NCBI RefSeq assembly: GCF_016741785.1
Contig: NZ_JAERRL010000022.1
Coordinates: 1 to 59,244 of the forward strand
Direction: 5' to 3'
DNA: 59,244 nucleotides
DNA from: Streptomyces sp. 7-21
GTDB taxonomy: Bacteria; Actinomycetota; Actinomycetes; Streptomycetales; Streptomycetaceae
This document shows, piece by piece, positions 1 through 8,200 of the stretch. Below the pieces are notes generated by a model that made no database searches, had not been told where the DNA came from, and saw only the letters and a list, made by a program, of their open reading frames with translations. Positions within the stretch are counted from its first letter, which is position 1; each line of letters starts with the position of its first letter. A program made the translations under genes and the position numbers.

Positions 1-518
1 CATATTAGCCGATCTCCCGGCCAGCTCCTAATCCGGCCCCGTGGCTGCTTTTCCGGGCGCACCGAAAGAGCCTCCACGGATGGAGGTCAAAGCTAAATGG
101 TAGGGCTGCTTCAGCACACTGCCCGCCGCCTTCCGGCAGTGGGTCTTATGTCTGCTCTCTGAAGCGACTCGACCAACATTACGACCTGGCCGCCGGTGAG
201 TCAAGCCGAGTCTGCGGGCGGCGCGGGCAGCCTCGCTGAGGGTGGCAGGCAGCGGCTCGCGGTGACGGCTGGCAGGTGTGGTCGGTGCAGGTTCGTGCGC
301 ACCGCGCACGTCGTCCACCTCGTATCCGTGCGTGGTGTCCACCAGCGCGCGGCGGGAACCGGCGCAGGACCCGCCGGGGCCCTCGCGAGCCGTGCCGGTC
401 CGCTCGTGCCGGTGGCTGTGGACAGCGGTCGTGTGCCGGCGCGGCCGGCACAGCCGCGGGGACGTCCCTTACGTCACTCCCGGGCGGGACGGCCCTCCGC
501 CTCCCTGTCAGCCGCCGG
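1..518. other. Left-edge region without a supported gene
   Basis: I see no convincing gene here. The first ~180 bases are clearly less GC-rich than the rest and hold two hairpins: CCTCCA (71-76) with TGGAGG (81-86), and CACTGCC (117-123) with GGCAGTG (135-141). Bases ~180-518 are GC-rich with open frames on both strands, but none gives a recognisable product. It may be an intergenic or decayed segment. Confidence 0.4.
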
Positions 519-1166
519 TCAGATGCCGCCGGACGGCTTGGCTCTCGGGCTCAGCCGGTACGCCGAGACCGTGGGATCCCCGGCGAGGTAGAAGCGGTGC
601 TGCCAGTCGTGGGCTCTGCTCACGCCTACCCGGGGACCAACCCGGATGAGCGCGGCGGGTGGCGGCTCGCCCTCAGACAGCGTGACCGAGGCGCCCGTCA
701 GCAGGTCTGTGCCCTTGTGCTCTGCCGTGATGCCGAGCGCCTGGCACACGTTCCCCGGTCCCCGCGCCAGGCGTGGGGTCTCGACCTTCGCCCCGCGCCG
801 CTTGCGTGCCAGGTCCTCTCCTTCGGTGATCCTGCCCGCCCGGATGAGGACGCCGGAGGCGACGCCGTCTGTACCAGTGACGATGTTGGCGCACCAGTGG
901 AGGCCGTGAGACCGGTACACGTACAGGTGTCCTGCGGGCCCGAACATCACGGCGTTGCTTGGCGTCCAGCCCCGGTAGGCGTGGGAGGCCGGGTCGTCCA
1001 TACCGGAGTACGCCTCGGTCTCCGTGATGGAGATGCTCACGGTTCCCTCGGGTGTCACGTGGGTGAGGACGGCACCGAGCAGTCTGGGGGCGACGTCCTC
1101 AGCAGGGCGAGCGAGATCCTCAGCGCGGAACGGCTGCCCGGCCAGGCTGTCGCCCTCAGCTGTCAT
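519..1166 (-). CDS. DNA-3-methyladenine glycosylase (AAG/MPG family)
   Basis: This 215-residue protein belongs to the alkyladenine DNA glycosylase family, which excises 3-methyladenine and other damaged purines in the cytoplasm to start base excision repair. Family hallmarks are visible: the ETEAY stretch carrying the catalytic Glu (about residue 50), HAYRG, a YVYRSHGLHWCANIV-like core at about 80-95, and an RGPGN segment in the second half. An in-frame extension reaches 1295, but ATG 1166 is preferred because it has a GGGAG ribosome site about 9 bases upstream and the extension is Arg-rich and unlike the family. It is divergent from the PEBP-like gene at 1314. Confidence 0.9.
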   Translation of the reverse strand: MTAEGDSLAGQPFRAEDLARPAEDVAPRLLGAVLTHVTPEGTVSISITETEAYSGMDDPASHAYRGWTPSNAVMFGPAGHLYVYRSHGLHWCANIVTGTDGVASGVLIRAGRITEGEDLARKRRGAKVETPRLARGPGNVCQALGITAEHKGTDLLTGASVTLSEGEPPPAALIRVGPRVGVSRAHDWQHRFYLAGDPTVSAYRLSPRAKPSGGI

Positions 1167-1313
1167 GCGTCTCGTCTCCCGTCTCGCGTCGCGCTCCCGT
1201 CCGCCGCGTTCCCGGCACGGACGCCCCCGACGATACGGCCCGCGCCCGCGAACCGGAGCCGCCGTCCTGACTAGGCTGGCTGGCCAGTGATCCACCCAAC
1301 AAGGAGGTTGCGC

Positions 1314-1850
1314 ATGTCAGAACGGCGACGCCCGCTTCCCCACGACTTCCACCCGCCCGTCGCCCCCGTGACGGTCAGCAGCACGGACATCGTGGACGGC
1401 GGGCGGCTGGGCGACGCCCAGGTCTTCGACCGGGGGAACACCTCGCCCCAGCTGAGCTGGTCGGACGCTCCCGAGGGCACCAAGAGCTACGCCGTCACCT
1501 GCTTCGACCCGGACGCTCCCACCGGCAGCGGCTTCTGGCACTGGGTGCTCATCGACATCCCCGCCAACGTCACCGAGCTGCCGGCCGGTGCCGGCACCGG
1601 GGACATGAAGGGCCTGCCGCCGGGAGCGATCCACATCCGCAACGACTACGGGACCAGGGACTTCGGCGGCGCGGCGCCGCCCCCCGGCGACGGGCCGCAC
1701 CGCTACGTCTTCACCGTCTACGCCGTCGACTCCGAGAAGCTCGGCCCGGACGAGAACGCGACGCCGGCGCAGGTCGGTTTCATGCTCCGCTTCCACGCGC
1801 TCGGCCGCGGCCACCTCATCGGCGAATACGAGAACCCCGCCGCCGCCTGA
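1314..1850 (+). CDS. YbhB/YbcL-type PEBP (Raf-kinase-inhibitor-like) protein
   Basis: This 178-residue cytoplasmic protein belongs to the phosphatidylethanolamine-binding protein superfamily in its bacterial YbhB/YbcL form. It shows the family's conserved DPDAP segment followed by a FWHW(V)L ligand-pocket stretch (about residues 60-75), NDYG, and GPHRYVFTVYA near residue 130. Start ATG 1314 follows a strong AAGGAGG at 1300-1306. The in vivo ligand and role of bacterial members are unknown. It is monocistronic, facing away from the DNA glycosylase. Confidence 0.9.
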   Translation: MSERRRPLPHDFHPPVAPVTVSSTDIVDGGRLGDAQVFDRGNTSPQLSWSDAPEGTKSYAVTCFDPDAPTGSGFWHWVLIDIPANVTELPAGAGTGDMKGLPPGAIHIRNDYGTRDFGGAAPPPGDGPHRYVFTVYAVDSEKLGPDENATPAQVGFMLRFHALGRGHLIGEYENPAAA

Positions 1851-1899
1851 GCGCGGGGCCAGGCGGCGGCGGGGCGGTGGTCCGGAACTCCCCGGGGCG

Positions 1900-2865
1900 C
1901 TACTCGATCCGGGGCTGCTGCCGGGGCGGCCGCTTCTCCAGGGCGGAGGCGGACGAGTCGTCGTCCCCGCCTCCGCCCCCGCCGCTGGCGGCGGTCATGC
2001 GGCTGAGATTGCCGCCCAGGCCCTTGAGCGCCTCCCCGATCTCGCTCGGCACGATCCACAGCTTGTTCGAGTCGCCCTCGGCGATCTTCGGCAGCATCTG
2101 CACGTACTGGTAGGAGAGCAGCTTCTGGTCCGGGTCGCCGGCGTGGATCGCCTCGAAGACCGTGCGGATGGCCTGCGCCTCACCCTCGGCCCGCAGGGCC
2201 GCGGCACGGGCGTCACCCTCGGCCCGCAGGATCTCGGCCTGCTTCGCACCCTCCGCCTGGAGGATCTCGGACTGCCGGATGCCCTCGGCCTGGAGAATCG
2301 CGGCGCGCTTGTCACGGTCGGCGCGCATCTGCTTCTCCATCGAGTCCTGGATGGAGGTCGGCGGCTCGATCGCCTTCAGCTCGACGCGGTTGACGCGGAT
2401 GCCCCACTTGCCGGTGGCCTCGTCGAGGACGCCCCGGAGCGCCGCGTTGATCTCCTCGCGGGAGGTCAGCGTCCGCTCCAGGTCCATGCCGCCGATGATG
2501 TTCCGCAGCGTGGTGACCGTGAGCTGCTCGATGGCCTGGATGTAGTTGGAGACCTCGTACGTGGCCGCCCGGGCATCCATGACCTGGTAGTAGATCACCG
2601 TATCGATGTTCACGACCAGGTTGTCCTGGGTGATCACCGGCTGGGGCGGGAACGGGACGACCTGCTCGCGCAGGTCGATACGGTTGCGGATCCGGTCGAT
2701 GAACGGAACGACGATGTTCAGGCCGGCATTGAGAGTGCGGGTGTAGCGGCCGAATCTCTCAACGATGGCCGCGCTCGCCTGCTGGATCACCTGGATCGTC
2801 TGCACCAGCGCGAGGATCACCAGCACCACCAGGACGACCAGCACGATGACGATGGCGGGCTCCAT
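1900..2865 (-). CDS. SPFH/Band 7 (stomatin-like) membrane protein
   Basis: This 321-residue protein is a stomatin/prohibitin-like SPFH protein. A single N-terminal membrane helix (about residues 4-25) is followed by the Band 7 domain (VERFGRY..LNAGLN..VPFIDR, about 35-190). A coiled coil then contains four consecutive 11-residue AEG-containing repeats (about 205-250), and the tail is Gly/Asp-rich and disordered. Such proteins scaffold membrane microdomains and control membrane proteases. It lies 54 bases downstream of an NfeD gene on the same strand, the classic SPFH-NfeD pairing. Start ATG 2865 follows GGGGGAG. Confidence 0.93.
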   Translation of the reverse strand: MEPAIVIVLVVLVVLVILALVQTIQVIQQASAAIVERFGRYTRTLNAGLNIVVPFIDRIRNRIDLREQVVPFPPQPVITQDNLVVNIDTVIYYQVMDARAATYEVSNYIQAIEQLTVTTLRNIIGGMDLERTLTSREEINAALRGVLDEATGKWGIRVNRVELKAIEPPTSIQDSMEKQMRADRDKRAAILQAEGIRQSEILQAEGAKQAEILRAEGDARAAALRAEGEAQAIRTVFEAIHAGDPDQKLLSYQYVQMLPKIAEGDSNKLWIVPSEIGEALKGLGGNLSRMTAASGGGGGGDDDSSASALEKRPPRQQPRIE

Positions 2866-2919
2866 CGCTACTCCCCCAACGGCTAGATGAGTGGAAAGTG
2901 TTGTCGGGCAACCGCCCCA

Positions 2920-3339
2920 TCACATCACGACTGCGGTGGCCCCGTCGATCTCGACGACGCTCACCTCGCTGCCCGGCTCGAAGATGTCGTCCGCGCTCAG
3001 CGAGCGGGCGGACCAGACCTCGCCCGCCAGCTTGATGCGCCCGTCGGTGTGGTCGACACGCTCCAGCACTGTAGCGGACCTGCCACGCAGTGCGTCCGCG
3101 CCTGTCAGCTCGGGCGCGGCGTTCCTGGCGCGCCGGGCGAGCGGGCGCACCAGGGCGATGAGGAGGACGGAGACGACCGCGAAGACGAGCACCTGGACGA
3201 CCACGTTGTCCGTCAGGCCCGCGGCGACCGCCGCCGCGGCGGCACCGGCCGACAGCATGCCCAGCTCCGGCATCGCGGTCAGCACGAGAACGATCGCGAA
3301 TCCTCCGGCAGCGACCAGCCACCACACCCAGAAGTCCAC
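2920..3339 (-). CDS. NfeD-family membrane protein
   Basis: This 139-residue short NfeD protein has two hydrophobic segments in its first ~70 residues (WVWWLVAAGGFAIVLVL, then VVVQVLVFAVVSVLLIALV). A C-terminal OB-fold domain (about 80-139) contains GRSATVLE and a typical FEPGSEVSVVEIDG strand pair. NfeD proteins partner SPFH proteins in the cytoplasmic membrane, and this gene is immediately upstream of and co-directional with one. It starts at GTG 3339. Confidence 0.92.
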   Translation of the reverse strand: MDFWVWWLVAAGGFAIVLVLTAMPELGMLSAGAAAAAVAAGLTDNVVVQVLVFAVVSVLLIALVRPLARRARNAAPELTGADALRGRSATVLERVDHTDGRIKLAGEVWSARSLSADDIFEPGSEVSVVEIDGATAVVM

Positions 3340-3425
3340 GTGACCATCCTAGGACCCAGGGTGTTGCGCCCAACAGGGCACGTGCGTCGGGTTGTCAGGC
3401 CGTCGTGGCGCGCGCGGACGGCCCG

Positions 3426-4217
3426 TCAGCCCAGCGGCAGCCCCTGGGCGGTCCAGCGGTCGCCGTTGCGCTCGACGACGAGCGGCAGCCCGAAGCAGTG
3501 GGACAGGCTGGCGGAGGTGAGCGTCGTCTCGATCGGCCCCGCGGCGAGCACCTTGCCCTGGCGGAGCAGCAGCACGTGCGTGAACCCCGGGGCAATCTCC
3601 TCGACATGGTGCGTGACCATGATCATCGAGGGTGCGTACGGGTCGCGCGCCAGCCTGCCAAGGCGCCGGACCAGGTCCTCGCGGCCGCCGAGGTCGAGCC
3701 CGGCAGCGGGCTCGTCCAGGAGCAGCAGCTCGGGGTCGGACATCAGGGAACGGGCGATCTGCGTGCGCTTGCGCTCGCCCTCGGAGAGGGTGCCGAACTT
3801 GCGGTCGAGCAGCTCGCTCATGCCCAGTCTGTCGAGGAAGGCGCGGGCGCGCCGCTCGTCGACCTCGTCGTAGGACTCACGCCAGCCGGCGGTCATGCCG
3901 TAGGCGGCGGTGAGGACCGTCTGGAGGACGGTCTGGCGGCGCGGGAGCTTGTCCGCAAGCGCGCTGCTCGCCATGCCGATGCGCGGGCGGAGTTCGAAGA
4001 CGTCCACGCTGCCGAGCTTCTCGCCGAGGATCTGCGCGGTGCCCGTGGTCGGGAAGAGATAGCTGGAGGCCACGTTGAGGAGCGTGGTCTTGCCCGCGCC
4101 GTTGGGTCCCAGGATCACCCAGCGCTCGCCCTCGTTGACCGACCACGACACATGGTCCAGCAGAGCCCGGCCGTCACGGACCACGGATACGTCCACCAGC
4201 TCCAGTACATCGCTCAT
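3426..4217 (-). CDS. ABC transporter ATP-binding protein, no partner permease
   Basis: This 263-residue ATPase has all nucleotide-binding motifs: Walker A GPNGAGKTT (about 35-43), signature LSEGERKR (about 150), Walker B LLLLDEPAAGLD and the switch His in VTHHVEE. The signature is LSEGE rather than LSGGQ, as in a subgroup of ABC ATPases found without obvious permeases. No permease gene adjoins it, so the substrate cannot be inferred. Start ATG 4217 is preferred over 4250 because of an AAGGGGAG site about 10 bases upstream. Confidence 0.88.
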   Translation of the reverse strand: MSDVLELVDVSVVRDGRALLDHVSWSVNEGERWVILGPNGAGKTTLLNVASSYLFPTTGTAQILGEKLGSVDVFELRPRIGMASSALADKLPRRQTVLQTVLTAAYGMTAGWRESYDEVDERRARAFLDRLGMSELLDRKFGTLSEGERKRTQIARSLMSDPELLLLDEPAAGLDLGGREDLVRRLGRLARDPYAPSMIMVTHHVEEIAPGFTHVLLLRQGKVLAAGPIETTLTSASLSHCFGLPLVVERNGDRWTAQGLPLG

Positions 4218-4333
4218 GCGCGCGGTCTCTCCCCTTGCTGTCGCCGTCACTCACCCAGGCACAACTTACGCCACGGATGCGGACGCCCTGCCGTCAGGAG
4301 GCCCGTTGGGGCTCCTTCCCTAAGGTAGAGGCC

Positions 4334-5140
4334 ATGCTGGAGGAACCACGAGCGGGGCGGTTCGCCGCCTGGGGCAACGCCCTGCTGGCCGGGCTGGTGT
4401 CACCCGATGACGCGGCGCAGCGCACAGTGGCGTCCGACACAGTCCACCGGGTGACGGGCCTGCCCGGCGAGCCGGACGCGGTGGGGCTCACCCTCGCGTT
4501 CGGCAGGCTGCGGTCGCTGGGGGTGGCGGGACTGCGCATCGCGCTGCCCGCGCCTGGCCACCCGCTCGGTCTGAGCGGACCGCCGGAGTTCAACGTGGCG
4601 GCGCTGGAGGCCGGCGAGGCCGTGCTGGCGTCGGGGCGGGGCGCGGCGGCCAGCATCGGGCTCGTGCCGGAGGTGAGCGAGGCCGGGCCCGAGGGCGACG
4701 TGCTGACCGAGGTGCTGTGGCGGTGCCTGCCGGTGCGGCAGGCACCCCCGGCGGACGTGCCGACGCTGGCCGAGGCCGAACGGGAGCTGGCGGAGGTGCT
4801 GCGGGAGGCCACGGAGGCGCTGACGGCGCTCGACGTGGCGGGCGCAGGCCCGGTGGCCATGGCGCGGCTGGAGGCATACCGCGCCCGGTCGCGGCCGCGG
4901 GCGCTGCTGGCACCGGGGTACCCGGCGCGCGCCGCACGGGTGCTGGAGCTGGCGCAGCGGGTGGGGACGCTCGTGGACATCGCCAGCGACGTGGCGAGCG
5001 AGGACGAGAGCGGCGCGGTCAGCGCGGCGCAGCTCGCCGAGCGCGACCGCCTGCTGCGGCCGGTGGAGCGCGCCGCCCGCCGGGCGCGGGTAGCGGCGTA
5101 CAACGCCTACGCCGAGGAGCTTCAGCGGCAGCAGGGCTGA
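4334..5140 (+). CDS. Conserved actinobacterial protein of unknown function
   Basis: This 268-residue Ala/Leu/Glu-rich protein has no signal peptide or membrane helix. The first ~140 residues look globular (FAAWGNALLAGL, VGLTLAFGRLR, LRIALPAPGHPLGL), and the second half is charged helices that could form a coiled coil. From memory, close relatives occur at this position in many Streptomyces; I know of no function. Start ATG 4334 is chosen because the upstream extension is not protein-like and overlaps the promoter region of the divergent ABC ATPase. A strong hairpin follows the stop. Confidence 0.75.
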   Translation: MLEEPRAGRFAAWGNALLAGLVSPDDAAQRTVASDTVHRVTGLPGEPDAVGLTLAFGRLRSLGVAGLRIALPAPGHPLGLSGPPEFNVAALEAGEAVLASGRGAAASIGLVPEVSEAGPEGDVLTEVLWRCLPVRQAPPADVPTLAEAERELAEVLREATEALTALDVAGAGPVAMARLEAYRARSRPRALLAPGYPARAARVLELAQRVGTLVDIASDVASEDESGAVSAAQLAERDRLLRPVERAARRARVAAYNAYAEELQRQQG

Positions 5141-5147
5141 GCGCACC

Positions 5148-5186
5148 GTGAGGCCCCCGGTGGCCGTCAGCCGCCGGGGGCCTCAC
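5148..5186. terminator. Bidirectional terminator hairpin
   Basis: A perfect 13-bp stem, GTGAGGCCCCCGG (5148-5160) with CCGGGGGCCTCAC (5174-5186), is extendable inward by a wobble pair and GGC/GCC. It sits between the convergent ends of the 268-aa gene and the chaplin gene, as expected for a shared U-poor actinobacterial terminator. Confidence 0.8.
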
Positions 5187-5219
5187 GGGTGTGGAGTGGT
5201 GGCGTGCCGGGCGCCGGAC

Positions 5220-5465
5220 TCAGACGTTGGCGCCGGTGTTGCCGAAGGCCGGGTTCAGGATCCCGATCACGTTGACGCTGTTCCCCACCGCGTTGACGGG
5301 GATGCTGACCGGGACCTGGATGCCGTTCCCGGACACGACGCCCGGGGACTTCGCCGTCTTGGCCTGGGCGAACGCTCCGTCGTGGGCGCAGGCGGTGCCC
5401 GCCGTGGTACCGATGGCGGCTCCCGTGATAGCGAGCAGGAGAGCTGCCTTCCTGGCAGTGTTCAT
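5220..5465 (-). CDS. Short chaplin without domain cysteines
   Basis: This 81-residue secreted chaplin has a Sec signal peptide (MNTARKAALLLAITGAAIG..., ending near ACA-HDG) and a single chaplin domain (SPGVVSGN..QVPVSIPVNAVGNSVNVIG.LNPAFGN). Chaplins are amyloid-forming surfactant proteins that coat aerial hyphae. The two cysteines usual in short chaplins are missing; the only Cys lies at the signal-peptide end, so the mature protein is cysteine-free like S. coelicolor ChpE. Start ATG 5465 follows AGGAGGAAG. A second cysteine-free chaplin gene lies upstream on the same strand. Confidence 0.9.
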   Translation of the reverse strand: MNTARKAALLLAITGAAIGTTAGTACAHDGAFAQAKTAKSPGVVSGNGIQVPVSIPVNAVGNSVNVIGILNPAFGNTGANV

Positions 5466-5638
5466 GGGTAGCGCTTCCTCCTGGATGGAACTGTGCCGGA
5501 CCCGGATGAACCAGGTCACATGAGGCACAACGCCCCGCCGTGCGGTGATGGCACGGGGAGTGCCCGCGTAACCCACGTTCGGGCGAGCGGGGCCCGGGAC
5601 GGCGGTGCCGCCCGGAGCCGCCCCGGACCCGCGCCGGC

Positions 5639-5878
5639 TCAGCCGTTGGCCGAGGCGTTCCCGAAGACCGGGTTCAGCAGCCCGATCACGTTGACGGAGT
5701 TCCCCGTCGCGTTGACCGGGACGTGGACCGGCACCTGGACGTCGTTGCCGGAGACCACGCCCGGGGAACCGACGGCGCCGCCGACGGCGCCGGACTGGGC
5801 GGTGGCAACACCGGCACCGGCGGCGGCGATACCGCTCGCCATCAGGGTCACAGCGGCAGCCTTCTTGAGCATCTTCAC
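5639..5878 (-). CDS. chpE: Short chaplin, ChpE-like
   Basis: This 79-residue chaplin has an N-terminus (MKMLKKAAAVTLMASG) that closely resembles S. coelicolor ChpE, so the GTG at 5878 is preferred over ATG 5872. An AAGGAAGG site lies upstream. After the signal peptide (ends near ATA-QSG) comes one chaplin domain with SGNDVQVPVHVPVN, GNSVNVIG and LNPVFGN and no cysteine. ChpE has been considered one of the core chaplins in S. coelicolor. The neighbouring kinase/regulator pair matches the remembered chpE neighbourhood. Confidence 0.9.
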   Translation of the reverse strand: MKMLKKAAAVTLMASGIAAAGAGVATAQSGAVGGAVGSPGVVSGNDVQVPVHVPVNATGNSVNVIGLLNPVFGNASANG

Positions 5879-6053
5879 TTCTTCTGACCTTCCTTGCACG
5901 AAGCCGCGGCAGTGCTGTCGCGGCACGTCATGCCCAACGGCGGTCCGGCGCGGAAGATGCGTCATCCGGGTGATGATCACACGTCCGAATGACCGGTGAG
6001 GTGCGGATATGACGGTCAGCTTGACTGACTGGCGGGGACGGGTCCGGCCGGGC

Positions 6054-6695
6054 TCAGTCCGTAAGCCCGTGCCGCACGGCCCACAGCGCCGCCTGGGTGC
6101 GGTCGGCGAGGTCGAGCTTCATCAGGATGTTCGACACGTGCGTCTTGACCGTCTTCTCGGACAGCACCAGGGCCCGGGCGATCTCGCGGTTGGAGCGGCC
6201 GCGCGCGATGAGGGCGAGGACCTCGCGCTCCCGCTCCGTCAGGGTTCCGGCCCGCCCGCCGGGTCCGCCGGGCGTCTCCTGGGCGAGCAGCGCGCTGGCG
6301 ACCTCCGGCTGGAGCAGCACATGGCCGGCGTGCACGGCCCTGACCGCGGCGGCCAGGGCGTCCGGGTCGATGTCCTTGTGGACGTACCCGGCGGCGCCGG
6401 CGCGGAGGGCCGGGATGACGGTGCGCTGCTCGGTGAAGCTCGTGACGACCAGCACGCGGGCGGGGCTGCCCCGCTCGCTGAGGCCGCGCAGCGCCTCCAC
6501 GCCGTCGGTGCCGGGCATCTTCACGTCCATGAGGATGACGTCAGGGCTCAGCTCCCCGGCCAGGGCCACGCCCTCGGCGCCGTCGGCCGCCTCGCCGACC
6601 ACCTCGATGTCGTCCTGGATCTCCAGGAACGTCCGCAGGCCGCGGCGCACCACCTGGTGATCGTCGACGACCAGCACGCGGATGACGTCAGCCAC
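6054..6695 (-). CDS. NarL/LuxR-family response regulator
   Basis: This 213-residue regulator has an N-terminal receiver (VVDDHQ acidic pair at about residues 8-10, phospho-acceptor Asp in ILMDVKMPG near 55, VTSF and the conserved Lys in YVHKDID). A C-terminal LuxR HTH follows (LTEREREVL...SNREIARALVLSEKTVKTHVSNIL, about 145-200). GTG 6695 is chosen as start because it lies inside the end of the upstream kinase gene (8-base overlap) after GGAGGTCCC, indicating translational coupling. It is the cognate output of that kinase; target genes are unknown, but the adjacent chaplins are candidates. Confidence 0.93.
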   Translation of the reverse strand: MADVIRVLVVDDHQVVRRGLRTFLEIQDDIEVVGEAADGAEGVALAGELSPDVILMDVKMPGTDGVEALRGLSERGSPARVLVVTSFTEQRTVIPALRAGAAGYVHKDIDPDALAAAVRAVHAGHVLLQPEVASALLAQETPGGPGGRAGTLTEREREVLALIARGRSNREIARALVLSEKTVKTHVSNILMKLDLADRTQAALWAVRHGLTD

Positions 6696-7866
6696 CGGGG
6701 ACCTCCATTTCGATGACGGTGCCCTCGCCGGGCGCCGACGTGACGGTGAGGGTGCCGCCGACGGCGGCGGCACGGTCGCGCATGGACACCAGCCCCAGGT
6801 GGCGCCCGGCGGCGCGGACGGCGGCCGGATCGAAGCCGGAGCCGTCGTCCTCGACCCGCAGGACCGTGGCCACGCCCCGGCGGCGCAGGCTCACGCCGAC
6901 GTGGCGGGGCGCGGCGTGGCGCAGGGCGTTGTGCAGGGCCTCCTGGGCGACGCGCAGCAGCGCCTCCTCCTGCGGAGCGGGCAGCGCGCGGGGCTCCTGG
7001 CAGTCGAAGGTGACGCGGGCGGGATGCGCCCGGTCGAGGACCTGGGTCTGTGCGCGGAGGGTGGCGGCCAGGCCGTCCTCGTCGAGGGCCGCGGGGCGCA
7101 GCTCGATGACGGCGGCGCGCAGCTCGTCGGCGGCCTCGGCAGCGAGGCGGGTGACCTCGCCCAGCTCCCGGCGGGCGCGGGCGGGGTCGCGGTCCAGCAG
7201 CGCCGTGGCGGCCTGGGCGGTCAGGCGCAGGGAGAACAGCTTCTGGGAGACCGCGTCGTGCAGCTCGTGGGCGAGCCGGGCGCGCTCGTCGGCGATGGTC
7301 AGCTCACGGCTGCGCTCGTACAGCCGGGCGTTGGTCAGCGCCAGGGCGGCGTGCTCGGCGAGCAGCCGCAGCAGCTCCTCGTCCTCGGCGGTGAAGCCGC
7401 AGCCGCCGGGCGGACGGCGGCCGGGCGGGCAGCGCTTGTTGGCGAGGAAGAGGGCGCCGAGGATCTCCTCACCCCTGGTGATGGGCATGCCCAGGAAGTC
7501 GGTCATCTCGGGGTGGGCGGCGGGCCAGCCCTCGAAGCGCGGGTCGCGGCGGACGTCGGCGAGCCGCACGGGAGCGCCGTCGTGGAGCATGGCCGCGAGG
7601 ATGCCGTGCTGGCGGGGCAGCGGGCCGATCGCCTTCCACTGCCGGTCGCTGACGCCGTCGACGAGGAACTGCGCGAAGCCGCCGTGGCCGTCGGGGACGC
7701 CGAGGGCGGCGTAGCGGGCGTGGAGCAGCTCGCGGGCCGAGCTGACGATCGTCTGGAGGACGTCGCGGACCTGGAGGGTGCCGTTCATCGCGAGCAGGGC
7801 GGCACTGACGGCCGCCAGCGTGGCCGTCGGGCTCACGGGCGTGTCATCGCGGGAGGGGGCGCTCAC
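6688..7866 (-). CDS. Soluble GAF-domain sensor histidine kinase (HisKA_3)
   Basis: This 392-residue kinase has no signal peptide or membrane helix. A GAF domain (about 25-185) precedes a HisKA_3 dimerisation segment with the phospho-acceptor His in LAHELHDAVSQ (about 215-225). A HATPase_c domain follows (EEALLRVAQEALHNALRHA, VEDDGSGFD, GLVSMRDRAAAVGG). The GAF domain suggests a diffusible ligand, redox or gas signal; a CPPGR...GGCGF segment near its end has two Cys. Start GTG 7866. It is coupled to the downstream response regulator. Confidence 0.92.
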   Translation of the reverse strand: MSAPSRDDTPVSPTATLAAVSAALLAMNGTLQVRDVLQTIVSSARELLHARYAALGVPDGHGGFAQFLVDGVSDRQWKAIGPLPRQHGILAAMLHDGAPVRLADVRRDPRFEGWPAAHPEMTDFLGMPITRGEEILGALFLANKRCPPGRRPPGGCGFTAEDEELLRLLAEHAALALTNARLYERSRELTIADERARLAHELHDAVSQKLFSLRLTAQAATALLDRDPARARRELGEVTRLAAEAADELRAAVIELRPAALDEDGLAATLRAQTQVLDRAHPARVTFDCQEPRALPAPQEEALLRVAQEALHNALRHAAPRHVGVSLRRRGVATVLRVEDDGSGFDPAAVRAAGRHLGLVSMRDRAAAVGGTLTVTSAPGEGTVIEMEVPGG

Positions 7867-8200
7867 ACCGGAACCGTAACGCGCCGGGGTGAGGGGCCGG
7901 CGCGGGCCCGGGTTCCGGTGGTGGTGCGGCGTGGTCAGTCACTGCCCCAGGGCGAGCGGGAGGGGGCGTGGATGTGAGCCCGGTCATGGGACCGAGGTCC
8001 CGCTACGAGGCCCGGTCGGAGCGGGGGGCCCGCGCGACGGGGGCGTGAGGGGGTCGTGGGACGGTCCCGACCGGGCACAGTACGTACGGTTTCGGGTAGT
8101 AATGGGGGTCTTTGACCCGGTTTTCCGGGCTCGTTAAGACTGGTCGCGTTCCCGATCGAGGCCGTGCACGGATGCGGCCGGAAGCAGAGGTAGAGACGTG
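7867..8200. promoter_or_regulatory. Divergent control region with overlapping hairpins
   Basis: This 330-base gap between the kinase (leftward) and the secreted protein gene (rightward) holds no gene. Two short hairpins share bases: GGGTC-TTT-GACCC (8106-8118) and CCCGG-TTTT-CCGGG (8116-8129), so they cannot form together. They lie ~75 bases before the start codon. An AGAGG ribosome site at 8186-8190 serves the downstream gene. No known riboswitch class was recognised. Confidence 0.4.

Noticed and set aside
8040..8200. Possible c-di-AMP (ydaO) riboswitch before the SLT-like gene
   Set aside because: Such switches precede some Streptomyces wall hydrolases, but I could not find the conserved core segments; only two short hairpins are present.
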